64,000 bases of DNA, taken from the NCBI RefSeq assembly GCF_032452875.1, contig NC_083896.1:6448001-6512000 (forward strand). Direction: 5' to 3'. This DNA comes from Bos javanicus. Taxonomy: Eukaryota > Chordata > Mammalia > Artiodactyla > Bovidae. Positions 33,495 to 44,180 of the stretch are shown in pieces. Below the pieces are notes generated by a model. It ran no database searches and had not been told where the DNA came from. It saw nothing but the letters and a program-made list of their open reading frames with translations. The translations under genes were made by a program, and so were the position numbers. Every line of letters starts with the position of its first letter. The stretch's first letter is position 1.

Positions 33495-33984
33495 TCAGTT
33501 CAGTTCAGTTCAGTCACTCAGTCGTGTCCGACTTTTTGTGACCCCATGAATCACAGCACGCCAGGCCTCCCTGTCCATCACCAACTCCTGGAGTTCACTC
33601 AGACTCACATCCATTGAGTCAGTGATGCCATCCAGCCATCTCATCCTCTGTCGTCCCCTTCTCCTCCTGCCCCCAATCCCTCCCAGCATCAGAGTCTTTT
33701 CCAATGAGTCAACTCTTCGCATGAGGTGGCCAAAGTACTGGAGTTTCAGCTTTAGCATCAGTCTTTCCAAAGAACCCCCAGGACTGATCTTTAGAATGGA
33801 CTGGTTGGATCTCCTTGCAGTCCAAGGGACTCTCAAGACTCTTCTCCAACACCACAGTTCAAAAGCACCAATTCTTCAGCGCTCAGTCTTCTTCACAGTC
33901 CAACTCTCACATCCATACATGACCACAGGGAAAACCATAGCCTTGACTAGACAGACCTTTGTTGGCAAAGTAATATCTCTCCTT
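33495..33984 (-). mobile_element. BovB LINE 3' fragment
   Basis: It starts with three reversed GAACT units ('tcagttcagttcagtcactc') and ends at the reversed 'MTNLDSI' region. High similarity to the copies at 21.5 and 59.5 kb indicates a fairly young element. Confidence 0.92.
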
Positions 33985-34455
33985 AGGGTTCATTAGATCA
34001 TTGGATTTGTTTGTTTTATCAAATTTGCAAAAATGTTGGCAATTATTTCTTCATTTTTTCTTTCCTTTCTGTCTTACTTGTCTTGAGACTCTGATAACAT
34101 ATGAAAGATTGCCTGCTATTGTCCCTTTTGACCTTGAGGCTCCATGTACTTTTCTGCCCATTTTTGTTCTTTCCTGCTATATCTTCAGGTTTGCTTATCT
34201 TTTCTTCTTCAGTGCATATTCTTCTGTTAACCCATTAGGTAACCCGTAGTATATTTATCATTTTAAATTTACATTTAATCTCTAGAATTTCCATTTAGGC
34301 CTTTAAAAAATCTTTTTCCTTTCTCATCAAGCTGATGCTTAACCTTAAACATATGAAGCATGTTTCTCATCACTGTTTCAATGACCATATCTGGTAATTC
34401 CATCATTTCTGTCATTTTTGTCCTGATCATTTTTGACTGATCTTTTCTTCTTTAT
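33985..34455. other. NOX4 terminal intron, probably old L1
   Basis: T-rich text such as 'ttctcatcactgtttcaatg' resembles reversed old L1 3' UTR, but only loosely. No exon was seen. Confidence 0.35.
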
Positions 34456-34546
34456 TAGTTTGCTAGGCCTTCCATAGTAAAATTCCACAGGGTTGATGGG
34501 TTAAATAAGTTTACATTCTCACCATTCTGGGAACTGAAATTTAAGG
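34456..34546 (-). repeat. MLT1-type MaLR LTR, part 1
   Basis: 'ttattagtttgctaggcctt' and 'ccattctgggaactgaaatt' are the reversed last part of a mammalian MaLR (ERVL-MaLR) LTR. The other half is at 35166-35458, beyond a BovB. It has no coding sequence. Confidence 0.65.
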
Positions 34547-34554
34547 TAATAGCA

Positions 34555-35165
34555 GGAAACAGTGACAGACTTTATTTTGGGGGGCTCCAAAATCACTGCA
34601 GATGGTTCCTGCAGACAAGAAATTAAAAGACGCTTGCTCCTTGAAAGAAAAGCTGTGAGAAACATAGCGTATTAAAAAACAGAGACATTGCTTTGCCAAC
34701 AAAGGTCCGTGTAGTCAAAGCTATGGTTTTTCCAGTAGTCATGTATGGATGTGAGAGCTGGACCATAAAGAAGGCTGAACACCAAAGAATTGCTGCTTTT
34801 GAATTGTGGTGTTGGAGAAGACTCTTGAGAGTCCCTTTGACTGCAAGGAGATCAAACCAGTCAATTGTAAAGGAAATCAGGCCTGAATGTTCATTGGAAG
34901 GACTGATGCTGAAGCTGAAGCTTCAATACTTTGGCCTCCCAATGCGAAGAGCTGACTCGTTGAAAAAGACCCTGATGCTGGGAAAGATTGAAGGCAGAAG
35001 GAGAAGGGGACGATGGAGGATGAGATGGTTTGATGGCATCATTGACTCAATGGACATGAGTTTCGGCAGGCTCCAGGAGATGGTGAGGGACAGGGAGGCC
35101 CGGCGTGCTGCAGTACATAGAATCCCAAAGAGTCAGACGTGACTAAGCAACTGAACAACAAAAAC
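34555..35165 (+). mobile_element. Older BovB 3' fragment inside an LTR
   Basis: Sense BovB runs from 'gcaggaaacagtgacagac' to 'gtgactaagcaactgaacaa'. The open frame 34693-35142 is the C-terminal tail domain (begins 'MPTKVRVVKAMVFPVVMYGC'). It ends in a CAACAAAAAC-type tail rather than GAACT repeats, a subtype also seen at 36.3 kb. It splits the LTR. Confidence 0.88.
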
Positions 35166-35458
35166 AAGGGTTGATTTCCTCTGAGACCCTCCTTGCATTG
35201 CAGAGGACCACCCTCCTGCTGTATCTTCACATGGTCATTCTTTTATCTGTGTATGTGCATCTCTAGTGTATCTTTAATGCCTTCTCTCATAAGGACCCTA
35301 CTCAGATTGCAATAAGGTTCACCCTAATAACATCATTCTAGCTTAATTATGTCTTTAAAGGCCCTACATCCCAATATAGCCACACTCTGGGGTACTGAAG
35401 GTTAGAGTTTCAATCTGTGAATTTGGGGGAGGGGCAAGATTCAACCCCTAACACTTAG
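35166..35458 (-). repeat. MLT1-type MaLR LTR, part 2
   Basis: Reversed LTR landmarks in order: 'ttgatttcctctgagaccct', 'gctgtatcttcacatggtc', 'tcataaggaccctactcag', 'aattatgtctttaaaggccc', 'tctggggtactgaaggttag' and 'attcaacccctaacac' at the LTR start. Confidence 0.72.
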
Positions 35459-35525
35459 TTACAATTCATAATTTCTTGTTACATACATTTCTGGTAATTT
35501 TTTGATTTGGGAGGAATGACTCACA

Positions 35526-36338
35526 AACTGGAATCAGGATTGCAGGGAGAAATATCAACAACCTCAGATATGCAGATGATATCACTCTAATGGCAGACAG
35601 CAAAGAGGAGCTAAACAGCCTCTTGATGAGTGTGAAAGAGGAGAGTGAAAGAGCTGGATAAAACTCAACATTCAAAAAATGAAGATCATGGCCTCCAGTC
35701 CCATCCCTTAATGGCAAATAGGTGGGGGAAAACTAGACAATAACAGATTTTATTTTCTTGGGCTCCAGAATCACCACAGTTGGTGACTGCAGCCAAGAAA
35801 TTAAAAGACACTTGCTCCTTAGAAGAAAAGCAATGGCAAGCCTAAACTGTGTATTAAAAAGCAGAGACATTACTTTGCCTACAAAGGTCTGTACAGTCAA
35901 AGCTATGTTTTTTCCAGTAGTCATGTATGGATGTGAGATCTGAATAATAAAAATAGCTGAGCACTGAAGAATTTATGCTCAAACTGTGATGCTGGAGAAG
36001 ACTCTTGAGAGTCCCTTGACTAGCAAGGAATCAAACCACTCAGTCCTAAAGGAAACCAACCCTAAATAGTCATTGGAAGGACTTGCTGAAGTTGAAGCTC
36101 CAAAACTTTGGCCACATGATGCGAAGAGCCAGCTCACTGGAAAAGACATTGATGCTAGGAAAGACTGAGGCAAAGAGAAGGGGGCAACAGTGGATGAGAT
36201 GGTTTGATGTCATCACTGACTCAATGGACATGAGTTTGAACAAACTCTGTGAGATAGTGAAGGATAGGGAAGCCTGGTATGCTGCAGTTAATGGGGTCAC
36301 AAAGAGCAGGACACAAGTGAGTGACACAACAACAACAA
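35526..36338 (+). mobile_element. Older BovB 3' fragment
   Basis: It starts at 'aactggaatcaggattgcag', passes the YADD-box region 'cctcagatatgcagatgata', and ends 'gagtgacacaacaacaacaa'. It is rich in frame breaks and substitutions. It repeats the segment of the copy at 34555-35165 in the same orientation, so the two are separate insertions. Confidence 0.88.
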
Positions 36339-36476
36339 TTTTGTACTTTTAGATGTCTAATGCCAAAATTTATTTATTCTTTTCAATACTGTTGCACTTG
36401 TTTCTGGCATACAGTTTTGTTACTTGGCTTTAGTTTGATCTTTCCAGAGCTGGCTTTTAAGCTATGTTAGTAATGT

Positions 36477-36617
36477 CAGGAAGATCCCCTGGAGGAGGAA
36501 ATGGCAACCCACTCCAGTACTCTTGCCTGGTAAATCCAATGGACAGAGGAGCATCGTGGACTACAGTCCACCGGGTTGCAGAGTTGGATGCAACTGAGCA
36601 CACTTGCACACACAGTA
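36477..36617 (+). repeat. Bov-A part of a Bov-tA SINE
   Basis: It begins inside the tRNA/Bov-A junction 'caggaagatcccctggagg' and ends 'gagcacacttgcacacac'. The tRNA head is missing. It faces the opposite-strand copy at 36662. Confidence 0.88.
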
Positions 36618-36661
36618 TGAGGCCAGAGCGCCCTGCAGTCTAAGGCTGAAAGTAAGGTGAG

Positions 36662-36845
36662 TAGGTGAAGTCATTCAGTCATGGACTGTAGCCTACCAGG
36701 CTGCTCCGTCCATGGGGTTCTCCAGGCAAGAACATTGCAATGGCTTGCCATTTCCTTCTGCAGGGGATCTTCCCAACCCAGGGATCAAACCCAGGTCTCC
36801 CACATTGCAGGCAGACAGTTTACCCTCTGAGCCACCAGGGAAGCC
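36662..36845 (-). repeat. Bov-tA SINE
   Basis: Antisense Bov-tA runs from 'gtaggtgaagtcattcagtc' to the reversed head 'gagccaccagggaagccc'. With the + copy ending 45 bp to the left it forms an inverted SINE pair. Confidence 0.9.
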
Positions 36846-37239
36846 CAGTCTAAGGCTAATTTTAGCAAATCCTGCCTACCCTTTGCAAATAAGGTAATAC
36901 CTTTTAAAGTCTCCTATCCATTGCCAATATATGTAGGTATTTCCATTTTAGCTTGTGGTAATATGAATTGTTGATAACCTTATATAAACTCAGAATTTTT
37001 TGGCCGGCTTCTTCCTAGTAGTTCTTTGCCCAGCTTCACAAGGAGATTAGCACTCAGCCAAAGACTTCAAGATACTTCTCTGCAGATCTCCAGAGCTTCT
37101 TTCTTTTGATTTCACCTCACTTTCCGTATAGCTGCTTTAGTCTTCATGAACTCCATTCCTTTCTCTTTAACTCAGTAAGACCACCAGTCTCTGCATGGGT
37201 TTCCCTCTTATGAGCTTCAGCTTCTTTTTTAAATCATTT
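36846..37239. other. NOX4 terminal intron, unique part
   Basis: No repeat or exon was recognised. Confidence 0.45.
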
Positions 37240-37390
37240 GTTACATTATTTTTAATTTTTTTTTTAATTGGAGGATAATTGCTTTACAATGTTGTGGTGG
37301 TATCTGCTGTACATCAGTGCAAATCAGTCATAATTATGTATATATCCTCTCCCTCTTGAGCTCCCCGCCTTCCACCCCTCTTGTGCTTCA
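37240..37390 (-). repeat. L1 3' end, antisense
   Basis: 'ttttttttttaattggagga', 'taattgctttacaatgttgt' and 'atatcctctccctcttgagc' are the reversed ruminant L1 3' UTR. It includes only about 150 bp. Confidence 0.8.
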
Positions 37391-38520
37391 TCTTTTAAAT
37401 CACCTTCAGGCAACAAGTAGAGACAATTTTTGTGCTCACCTTATTTTTTTCATTTTTCTTAGGGATGAACAGTTCTGTGCTGCCTGTTGGCCCGTATCTG
37501 GAAATAATAGTTTTATATATTCTTTGTTTTGTCCTATTTTTTAAATGGAAGAGGGTAAATCTAGTCCCTATTACTCCATCATGGGTGCAAGTAGAAATTT
37601 ATTTTGTGGTTCTTTGTTTCATTTTTCAAGGTTAAAAGTTTTCAATAAGCCTATATTTTCAGTATTTATTATAAATTTAGGTACCCATTTAAATGGATTA
37701 TTTTTCTGTTCAGCAACAATTATTCTCAGATAATGAATACATACTGTATTTGTCCAAGCTGTGATTAGAATCATTAATCATTTTGATATCTTAGGAAGAA
37801 TTCAATACAGATCAACAAACTTTGAAGAAAATCAATGTGAAATAGTAGTCATTTCATAGAATGTATTTATTCTATTTGTTAGGAATATGTATAATTTGTC
37901 TACTGAAATATTGGTGAATAATAAAACCTGCTTGGCATTTGTTACAATTATTGTGGAACATAAATAAAAGAAAACGTATCCAGATTAATATTCTTTTTGT
38001 TTTAATGTGGACATAAATTAGTCACTTAAAATTATTCTTCCAAATGGGTAATAGCTTCCTTGTCTTTTGTCTTATTCACCACGTCTGGTAAAAATCCATG
38101 AGATCTTTAGAGAAGAAAATTGTCTGCAAAGCATCAAGTATGAGAAGAACTGATATGGTCCAGGGTGGATGGGAATCTGTTCATATGTCACATGTGAGGC
38201 AGTTGAAATCTATCAGTTGCTGCTCTTGACTTGATTTCTGCTCTCATCAGTGACATGCAGACTGCTCAGTCTCTCTGATAATTAACAAATATGTGTTATA
38301 TTTTTTGAATTATCTTGATTTCTAGCATAGAAAGCATGAGGTAAATAAAATATCTTCTCTTAAATTTGGTAATACAGTGGTTGGAAAATTATTTGAATAC
38401 AAAGATGTATACATCAAGAAATTAACTTTATTAACACTTTAAACACACTACTGAAACATACTTGTCATGTTCTGCCTGATTTTCCATCTGATTTTCCATT
38501 TTCTCTCTTTGTCTTTCCAG
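37391..38520. other. End of NOX4 terminal intron
   Basis: Unique AT-rich sequence. The last 50 bases are pyrimidine-rich ('ttctctctttgtctttccag'), a strong acceptor for the terminal exon. Confidence 0.65.
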
Positions 38521-38641
38521 GAAAACAGTTGGTGTTTTTTGCTGTGGACCCAATTCGATTTCTAAGACTCTTCATAAGCTGAGTAATCGAAACAATTCCT
38601 ATGGGACAAGATTTGAGTACAATAAAGAATCTTTCAGTTGA
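38521..38641 (+). CDS. NOX4: NOX4 terminal coding exon and stop (res. ~539-578)
   Basis: The exon opens with the G completing a split Gly codon and continues KTVGVFCCGPNSISKTLHK, ending TRFEYNKESFS and TGA at 38639-38641. The FCCGP block (about 545-549) is the conserved C-terminal motif of NOX proteins that contacts the nicotinamide end of NADPH. The Phe-Ser end is the normal NOX C-terminal tail. With this exon the five pieces add 172 residues, exactly what is needed to place the upstream loop proline at residue 437 of 578. The acceptor ctttccag is strong. The 17.6-kb intron before it is unusually repeat-rich. Confidence 0.97.
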
Positions 38642-40242
38642 AAACCTCTGAGATGAACAAGGACTCTAAAGAAGGAATGAGTGCAATTTCTAAAGCTTTG
38701 AAATGCAGCTGAATCAAACAGCTATGTCATGCCAAACAGTAGCAAGGTTTTCTTATTTATGATTATTTAAAATGGAAATGCAGAGAGAATGTGGCAGGAT
38801 GACAGGTCACATTACACATTTAATCTGGAAACCAAAGAGGCCCTGAAGGATATCTGATGTGATTATTCACTTTTCACTGCTCAGATTAAAAGAAAACTAT
38901 TAGGTGCACACTGTTGATTTTTATGGCAGATTCAAGAACTCCCTAGTGAGGAGTTGCACTTGCTCATTGTGAGGCTGATAGCCTTGGTTCTCTTTTAAAT
39001 TGTTTTTGGTTGAACAAATGCAAGATTGAACAAAATTAAAAATGCATTGAAACTCAGATTACATTTTCTACATGAGTATAAACAGAGAAGCATTGATTTA
39101 GAACAGCTCCAGGCCAACATACTAGGTGTCTGAAAATACAGCACAGGATTCTGAGTTGATACGGGTACTCTGTGCCGCTTGCTCACTACTGATGCTAATA
39201 CTTGATATCTGTAGGCTTTATGCTCAATGAACCTTTTGCAGATGCTGATATAGTATCTATTGATATAATATCTATTGATTTTTTTAATATTTTTCTTTCA
39301 TCTTTGTTCCTGCCCTCCCTTGGCATGTGTTAGACACGATGATTTAATCACTCCTTTCCATTCCCAATTTATTTAATCTATACTATTGCATTTTAATGAG
39401 GAAATGTCATTAATGTAAATTATAAAGGGACTTACAGACTGATAATTTTTTTTCCTTTTTCAGCATTTTGACCTCCATTATTATTTCCTTTTTTCCCCAG
39501 TGTAGTTTATCTTTAGGTTTTAGTCTCTTAGTCTGCATTTTGAAGACCAAAGGGTATTGTGTCTGCCAGTGGTCACTGAGATATAAATTTTTTCTCTTTT
39601 TTTCACACATTGGTTTATAATGGAGACAAAGTGTGGTCACTTCCTTGAATAGGAAACCTGTATTTTACTCTTTATACAAGAGGAAATACTTAATCAGTTA
39701 TGGAAATTTAAGTTCTGAATCAAGAATATTAGTGTTGCACTGTCTGGCATTCTGGGTCTTGATACAGAATTACTGAGTTTAAAGTCACTGTAGGGACTGT
39801 GCTGTGTGATCCTATCAGCTTATGCTCCCTGTCCATTATATTCTCAGCTCAGAAAATATATTTCACTACCTTAAGAATTAAGGCATTTTTACAATTTAGT
39901 AGTTTTCTTTTGTAGACTTGCTATGAAATATAGCACATTGCTGAAATCAGCAACATAGCTTGTCTTGCCTTTGTTAAAATTTTCCGTGAGATAACATAAC
40001 ATGACAGATTCTACTGTCATCTTTTTGCTCTGACTCACCAGTAGCAATCAAGCATGCTAAACCACCGAGCATTAAATGCCCATAAACATATTACAGCTAT
40101 TTCTTCCTCTCCTTGGAACTCTTTCTTGTTCTCTCTGGAAGGAAAGTGAGTCAGAAAAAGATATGGGAAATGTGCAATGTTCCTGCAGATTTAGCTCTGA
40201 AGGCATATTTAATAACCAGTACATCTTGGCAATACTTTCTCA

Positions 40243-40248
40243 AATAAA
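40243..40248 (+). promoter_or_regulatory. Candidate poly(A) signal 1
   Basis: AATAAA in the NOX4 3' UTR. The downstream region is A-rich rather than GT-rich, so this is a weaker candidate. Confidence 0.3.
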
Positions 40249-40360
40249 AATAATTTTCATAAAAACACATAACAGGAGAAAACTGGTAAAAAGAAAAGAG
40301 TTAGTACAGGCTTACATGCAACATTCTTTACTAATTATAATTTATTTATGTGATTATGTT

Positions 40361-40366
40361 AATAAA
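40361..40366 (+). promoter_or_regulatory. Candidate poly(A) signal 2
   Basis: AATAAA preceded by T-rich sequence ('tttatttatgtgattatgtt'), a plausible upstream element. Confidence 0.35.
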
Positions 40367-40624
40367 TCTCATTTCAGTAAAACTGGCGGAAGAAGAATGA
40401 TCTTTCCAAGTAGGTCTGCTATACTAGATGAAACTCTGCCTATTTTATTTATTCCAGTGGATGTTCAAACGCTGAGTGTTAGACATAGGTAATTTTTGCT
40501 TCTGTAAGTAGGAATGAAGCTAGGACTTCGTCCTGTGTGTATGAGAGCTTTGTTTTGTTTTGAGGAATTCTTTTTCTGGGGCTAATTCTTATCAGACTGA
40601 TCTTTAAAAAGTAATTTTAATGAC

Positions 40625-40630
40625 AATAAA
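40625..40630 (+). promoter_or_regulatory. Candidate poly(A) signal 3 (favoured)
   Basis: AATAAA at about 2.0 kb from the stop. It is followed within 50 bases by T/GT-containing sequence ('tctgtaagcttcctttaggt'). It is favoured on 3' UTR length. Confidence 0.45.
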
Positions 40631-40650
40631 TGTTAAAATTGAAATGGTAT

Positions 40651-41002
40651 CCTTAAAATCTCTGTAAGCTTCCTTTAGGTTGGCAAAAGATAAAGCAGGC
40701 AGAGTTTTTTCACGAGATGGCACAAAGTTGAGTGTGCAGCAGTGTAACCGTAGGCATTTCAGTCCTGGGGCTGTTAATGTCCCTGGCTAATGGTGTGACT
40801 ACGGAAAATTGCTCTTCACTCTGGGATGAAGATGTCTCGTTTGGACCAGACCTGTAGTTATTAGTCTTTTTAGTAATGTATATTTTTGAGAACTTGATTA
40901 AAATGAATATTGTGACACACTTACAAAATATTACATTTAATTTTGGCAGGCCCACAATCTCCAAAAGCAGTGGCTCCTTTTTGAGAACCTCTGAACAAAA
41001 TA
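40651..41002. other. Intergenic unique DNA downstream of NOX4
   Basis: No repeat or gene was recognised. It could still be transcribed if a downstream poly(A) site is used. Confidence 0.45.
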
Positions 41003-41235
41003 AGGGTTTTACGGGGTTCAGTGGGTTAAGAATCCACCTGCAATGCAGGGGACACAGGAGACACAGAAGACACGACTTTGATCCCTGGGTCAGGAAGATC
41101 CCCTGGAGGAGATCACAGCAACCCAGTCCGGTATTCCCAGCTGGAGAAGGCCATGAAAGAGCAGCCTGGCGGGCTGCAGTCCCCAGGGTAGCAATAAGTT
41201 GGACGTGACTCAGCTACTGAGCACACACACAAACA
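41003..41235 (+). repeat. Bov-tA SINE, diverged
   Basis: A degraded tRNA head ('cagtgggttaagaatccacc') carries a small internal 'gacac' expansion. It then shows 'tttgatccctgggtcaggaa' and a Bov-A body, ending 'ctactgagcacacaca'. Confidence 0.85.
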
Positions 41236-42070
41236 GAGGATCATCTTTATAATTGTTAATTGTTTTTAACCTATACCTTTCAGTTCTCTGATTTTTTTGG
41301 AGGAAACTATCAATTTTTTTATAGGATTGTTCTAAGAAATGAACTATGTAGACAAAGGAAAGGAAATTCTCTTTATATTCCCCCAGACCAAGAATCCAGT
41401 GGAATTTACCATTCAGTTTTTAATCTTTTTTGGATCTCCTGTTTTGTGTAAGGGATTTTGTGATTTTTACGTATCAATTTTATAATAGTAAACTCAGATT
41501 CACACACATACACACAGACCCCACTCACGTACATTTAGAGCTTGCTGTTTTTGTCTTTTGGGGTGTTTTTTCATTTTGTCTTTGTTTTTTTAAATTCAAG
41601 TTAAAGTTTAGATGATTGATAGTGTTATTTTTTTTTAATTTAGTGACTTTAAACACCACTCAGGCATTGTGATGGTATAAACGTTTAAAACAAAGAAATA
41701 AAGCAGTGTAAACAAAGCATAGGCTGAATTGATTTAGTCAATGTATCCATGTTACTCATAACCCCCAAATCAGAGTTTGTTTGAAGCATTAACATCACGT
41801 AATGGATTTAAATTATAAGTCATCATTAAAGAGGCTTGCTGGAAGCAAATGGGCCAGGATTGTCATCAATAGATCAAGTTGGTGATAAAGAATATTATAC
41901 TAATAAGAAAAAAATTTAAGTAAAAAAGATGTGTTTCTTTTCTTTAAGGATGGTAAACTCAGTGGAAGAGTAATTTTTCTAAACACCCCATGAGACACAT
42001 TTTAAAGTGCTTCTCCGATAAGCAGATTCCTTTTCTTGTGTTATCCAGGATACTTTAATAGTAGAAACAT
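41236..42070. other. Intergenic unique DNA
   Basis: AT-rich, with a short CA-rich patch at about 41502-41520. No gene was recognised. Confidence 0.45.
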
Positions 42071-42076
42071 AAAGTG

Positions 42077-42216
42077 ATGAGATGGTTGGATGGCATCACT
42101 GACTCAATGGACATGAGTTTGAGCAAACTCTGGGAGAGAGTGAAGGACAGGAAAGCCTGGCGTGCTGCAGTTCGTGGGGTCACAAAAAGTCAGCCACGAC
42201 TGAGCAACTGAACACC
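42077..42216 (+). mobile_element. Short BovB 3' insertion (140 bp)
   Basis: Sense BovB 3' end from 'tgagatggttggatggcatc' to 'gactgagcaactgaacacc'. 'aaagtg' at 42071-42076 and 42217-42222 is a possible 6-bp target duplication. Confidence 0.85.
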
Positions 42217-42239
42217 AAAGTGCTGAAGCTGGAACTACT

Positions 42240-42330
42240 CTGATTGTGCAGTTGAAGAATCTGAGGCCACAGGGAGATGAAAACTTGCTTCAAGTCATCC
42301 ATTGAGTTTGTCACAGACTAAACTTTAGTC
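42240..42330 (-). repeat. Possible MIR SINE scrap
   Basis: 'gaagaatctgaggccacagg' and 'aaaacttgcttcaagtcatc' resemble the reversed MIR core. Confidence 0.4.
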
Positions 42331-43951
42331 ATCTCTGCTACTGAAAGGGGCTTTCCCCCTCCGTGTGACAAATACATCTAATAAGTCACATCTGTTGGCT
42401 TGAACCTCCCCGTAAACTCTAGTGCTAGGTGGAAAATAATGTATGAGTGTTAATTCCACATTCAGATAAAGAAAATCAGTCTTTCCCCCTATGTCTTTGT
42501 AATTTCTTACTCAGTCTTATATGTTTTGCTGATTAGAACCTATTTCCAGATAGCAGTTTTAAAATGTGTCAGTGGTGGTAAAGAGATTATGTTTTCCAGG
42601 AGTTTATGGAGAAATATGTAGCAGTATAGTTTCTAAGAAATGCTAATATTGTAATTTTAAATTTAGAGTCATAGACCAAAGTCATAACTTCAACAGCTTT
42701 CTAACCACCCAGGGAAATGTTGATATTAAAACAAATGACTTTGGTTCTCTATTCACATGACCATAACACACTTCTTGTTCAGGAGAAGACAGTCAGTTTT
42801 TTGTAAACTCCTGAGACAGGAAATAAATGAAATCAAGCATAGTAAGATGGACATTTAGTTCTACTACCACAGAACAATGAAAACTCTTTTTCCTTGTCTA
42901 AATCTCCCCTCCATTACCCCAACTTCTTTATTTCATTCCGTAGTATTCTCAAAGGACAGAGTTGCAAAAGCTAGCTAGATGAGGTTTTCCAAAGAAAAAA
43001 AGCAGACTTCCAATACTTAGCAAAGAAGTGTCCAATAAGGGAAAAGAGAAAAAAAGGTCATGTGAATCATTTAAAATTAGCAGAGTTAAGCAGCATTGTT
43101 TTAGAACAGACACCAATAATGTTTCTGAAGCTAATACACAGAATTTTTATTTTCTCCTATACAAAAGTTTGATGTTCTTGTTTATAGAATCTAAAAATAG
43201 ATTTTTATTGTATTTTACACTGGTGCAAAATACCCAGTAGTCTTAATGCAGAGTCTTAATACGGTAATTTAAGAATTGGTAAGGGCAGGAAATGCCTCAT
43301 AGGAGCAAAACTGGAAGAGAGAAAAGGGGAATCAAAGAAAGAAAAGCTGTTTAACAGATCAGAACACATTAATGCTTTTTTTTTTTTTTTTCATAGCATA
43401 GATGCTCAAATGTGTGACAAAACTAGCTATTACGCTGGTTTGGAAAAATGTAAAGAATATTGTCTTTGGTTCCTCTTTAGGAATCTTCTCATTATCATTG
43501 TTACTTGAATTTTTGTAGACACTTTACTTTTGATCAGATTTCTATTTGACTTCTATAAGAATTAGAGCTTTGATGAGCTGCCAGTTGACCTGGAGACAAC
43601 CCCGATATTTTGATGAGGACCAGCACCACATAAATGCTTTAGTAAATGTGGCAATAAAGGGAGGCTGCCACACACTGCTTCACCTGCCCGTGCTGCGCAT
43701 TGACATTCTGTCACTGCAAGGTCATATTTCCCAGCACTTCTCCTTCTACCCAGAGAGTGACATCTTCCTAAAAAGGCAGATGCTGAGAAAGACGTTCTGC
43801 TTTATCAACGGTGTATCTGTTCACCTATATCAGCACATTCATCTAAAGATAGTTATCATTTTAGGATAACTATAAAATTCATTTTAGTGGTGAGAAATAT
43901 CCCCAAGGAATAATATGGGAGGCAAGCTTGCCTACTGTATATATACAGCAC
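42331..43951. other. Intergenic unique DNA with a 107-codon open frame
   Basis: No repeat was recognised apart from a T run at about 43376-43391. At 43546-43869 (+) a 107-codon frame, more GC-balanced than its surroundings, encodes a Cys/His-containing sequence (for example 'GGCHTLLHLPVLRIDILSLQ'). No family was recognised. There is no visible promoter or splice context, so it is not called as a gene. Confidence 0.4.
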
Positions 43952-43976
43952 AGTGTGTGTGTATATATATATATAT
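43952..43976. repeat. (TG)n(TA)n microsatellite, left of SINE
   Basis: 'gtgtgtgtatatatatatat' directly abuts the SINE at 43977. A matching tract lies on the right at 44181-44213. Confidence 0.9.
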
Positions 43977-44180
43977 GCGCAATTCTCTCAGTCGTGTCCG
44001 ACTCTTTGTGATCCCATAGACTGTAGCCTGCCAGGCTCCTCTCTCCATGGGGATTCTCCAGGCAGGAACACTGGAGTGGGTTGCCATGCCCTTCTCCAGG
44101 GGATCTCCCCAACCCAGGGATCAAACCCAGGTCTCTGGCACTGCCGGCGGAGTCTTTACCATCTGAGCCACCAGGAAGCC
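43977..44180 (-). repeat. Bov-tA SINE flanked by microsatellites
   Basis: Complete antisense Bov-tA from 'gcgcaattctctcagtcgtg' to 'gagccaccaggaagccc'. The flanking (TG)/(TA) tracts probably descend from one microsatellite target that was duplicated on insertion. Confidence 0.92.

Larger units (their letters stand above)
38642..40650 (+). other. NOX4: NOX4 3' UTR (end inferred)
   Basis: Unique AT-rich sequence without any recognised repeat follows the stop for about 2 kb. That agrees with the roughly 2-kb 3' UTR I remember for mammalian NOX4. The last AATAAA in the repeat-free stretch is at 40625-40630. A Bov-tA at 41003 is the first repeat downstream. The exact cleavage site cannot be read from sequence alone. 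Confidence 0.6.
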
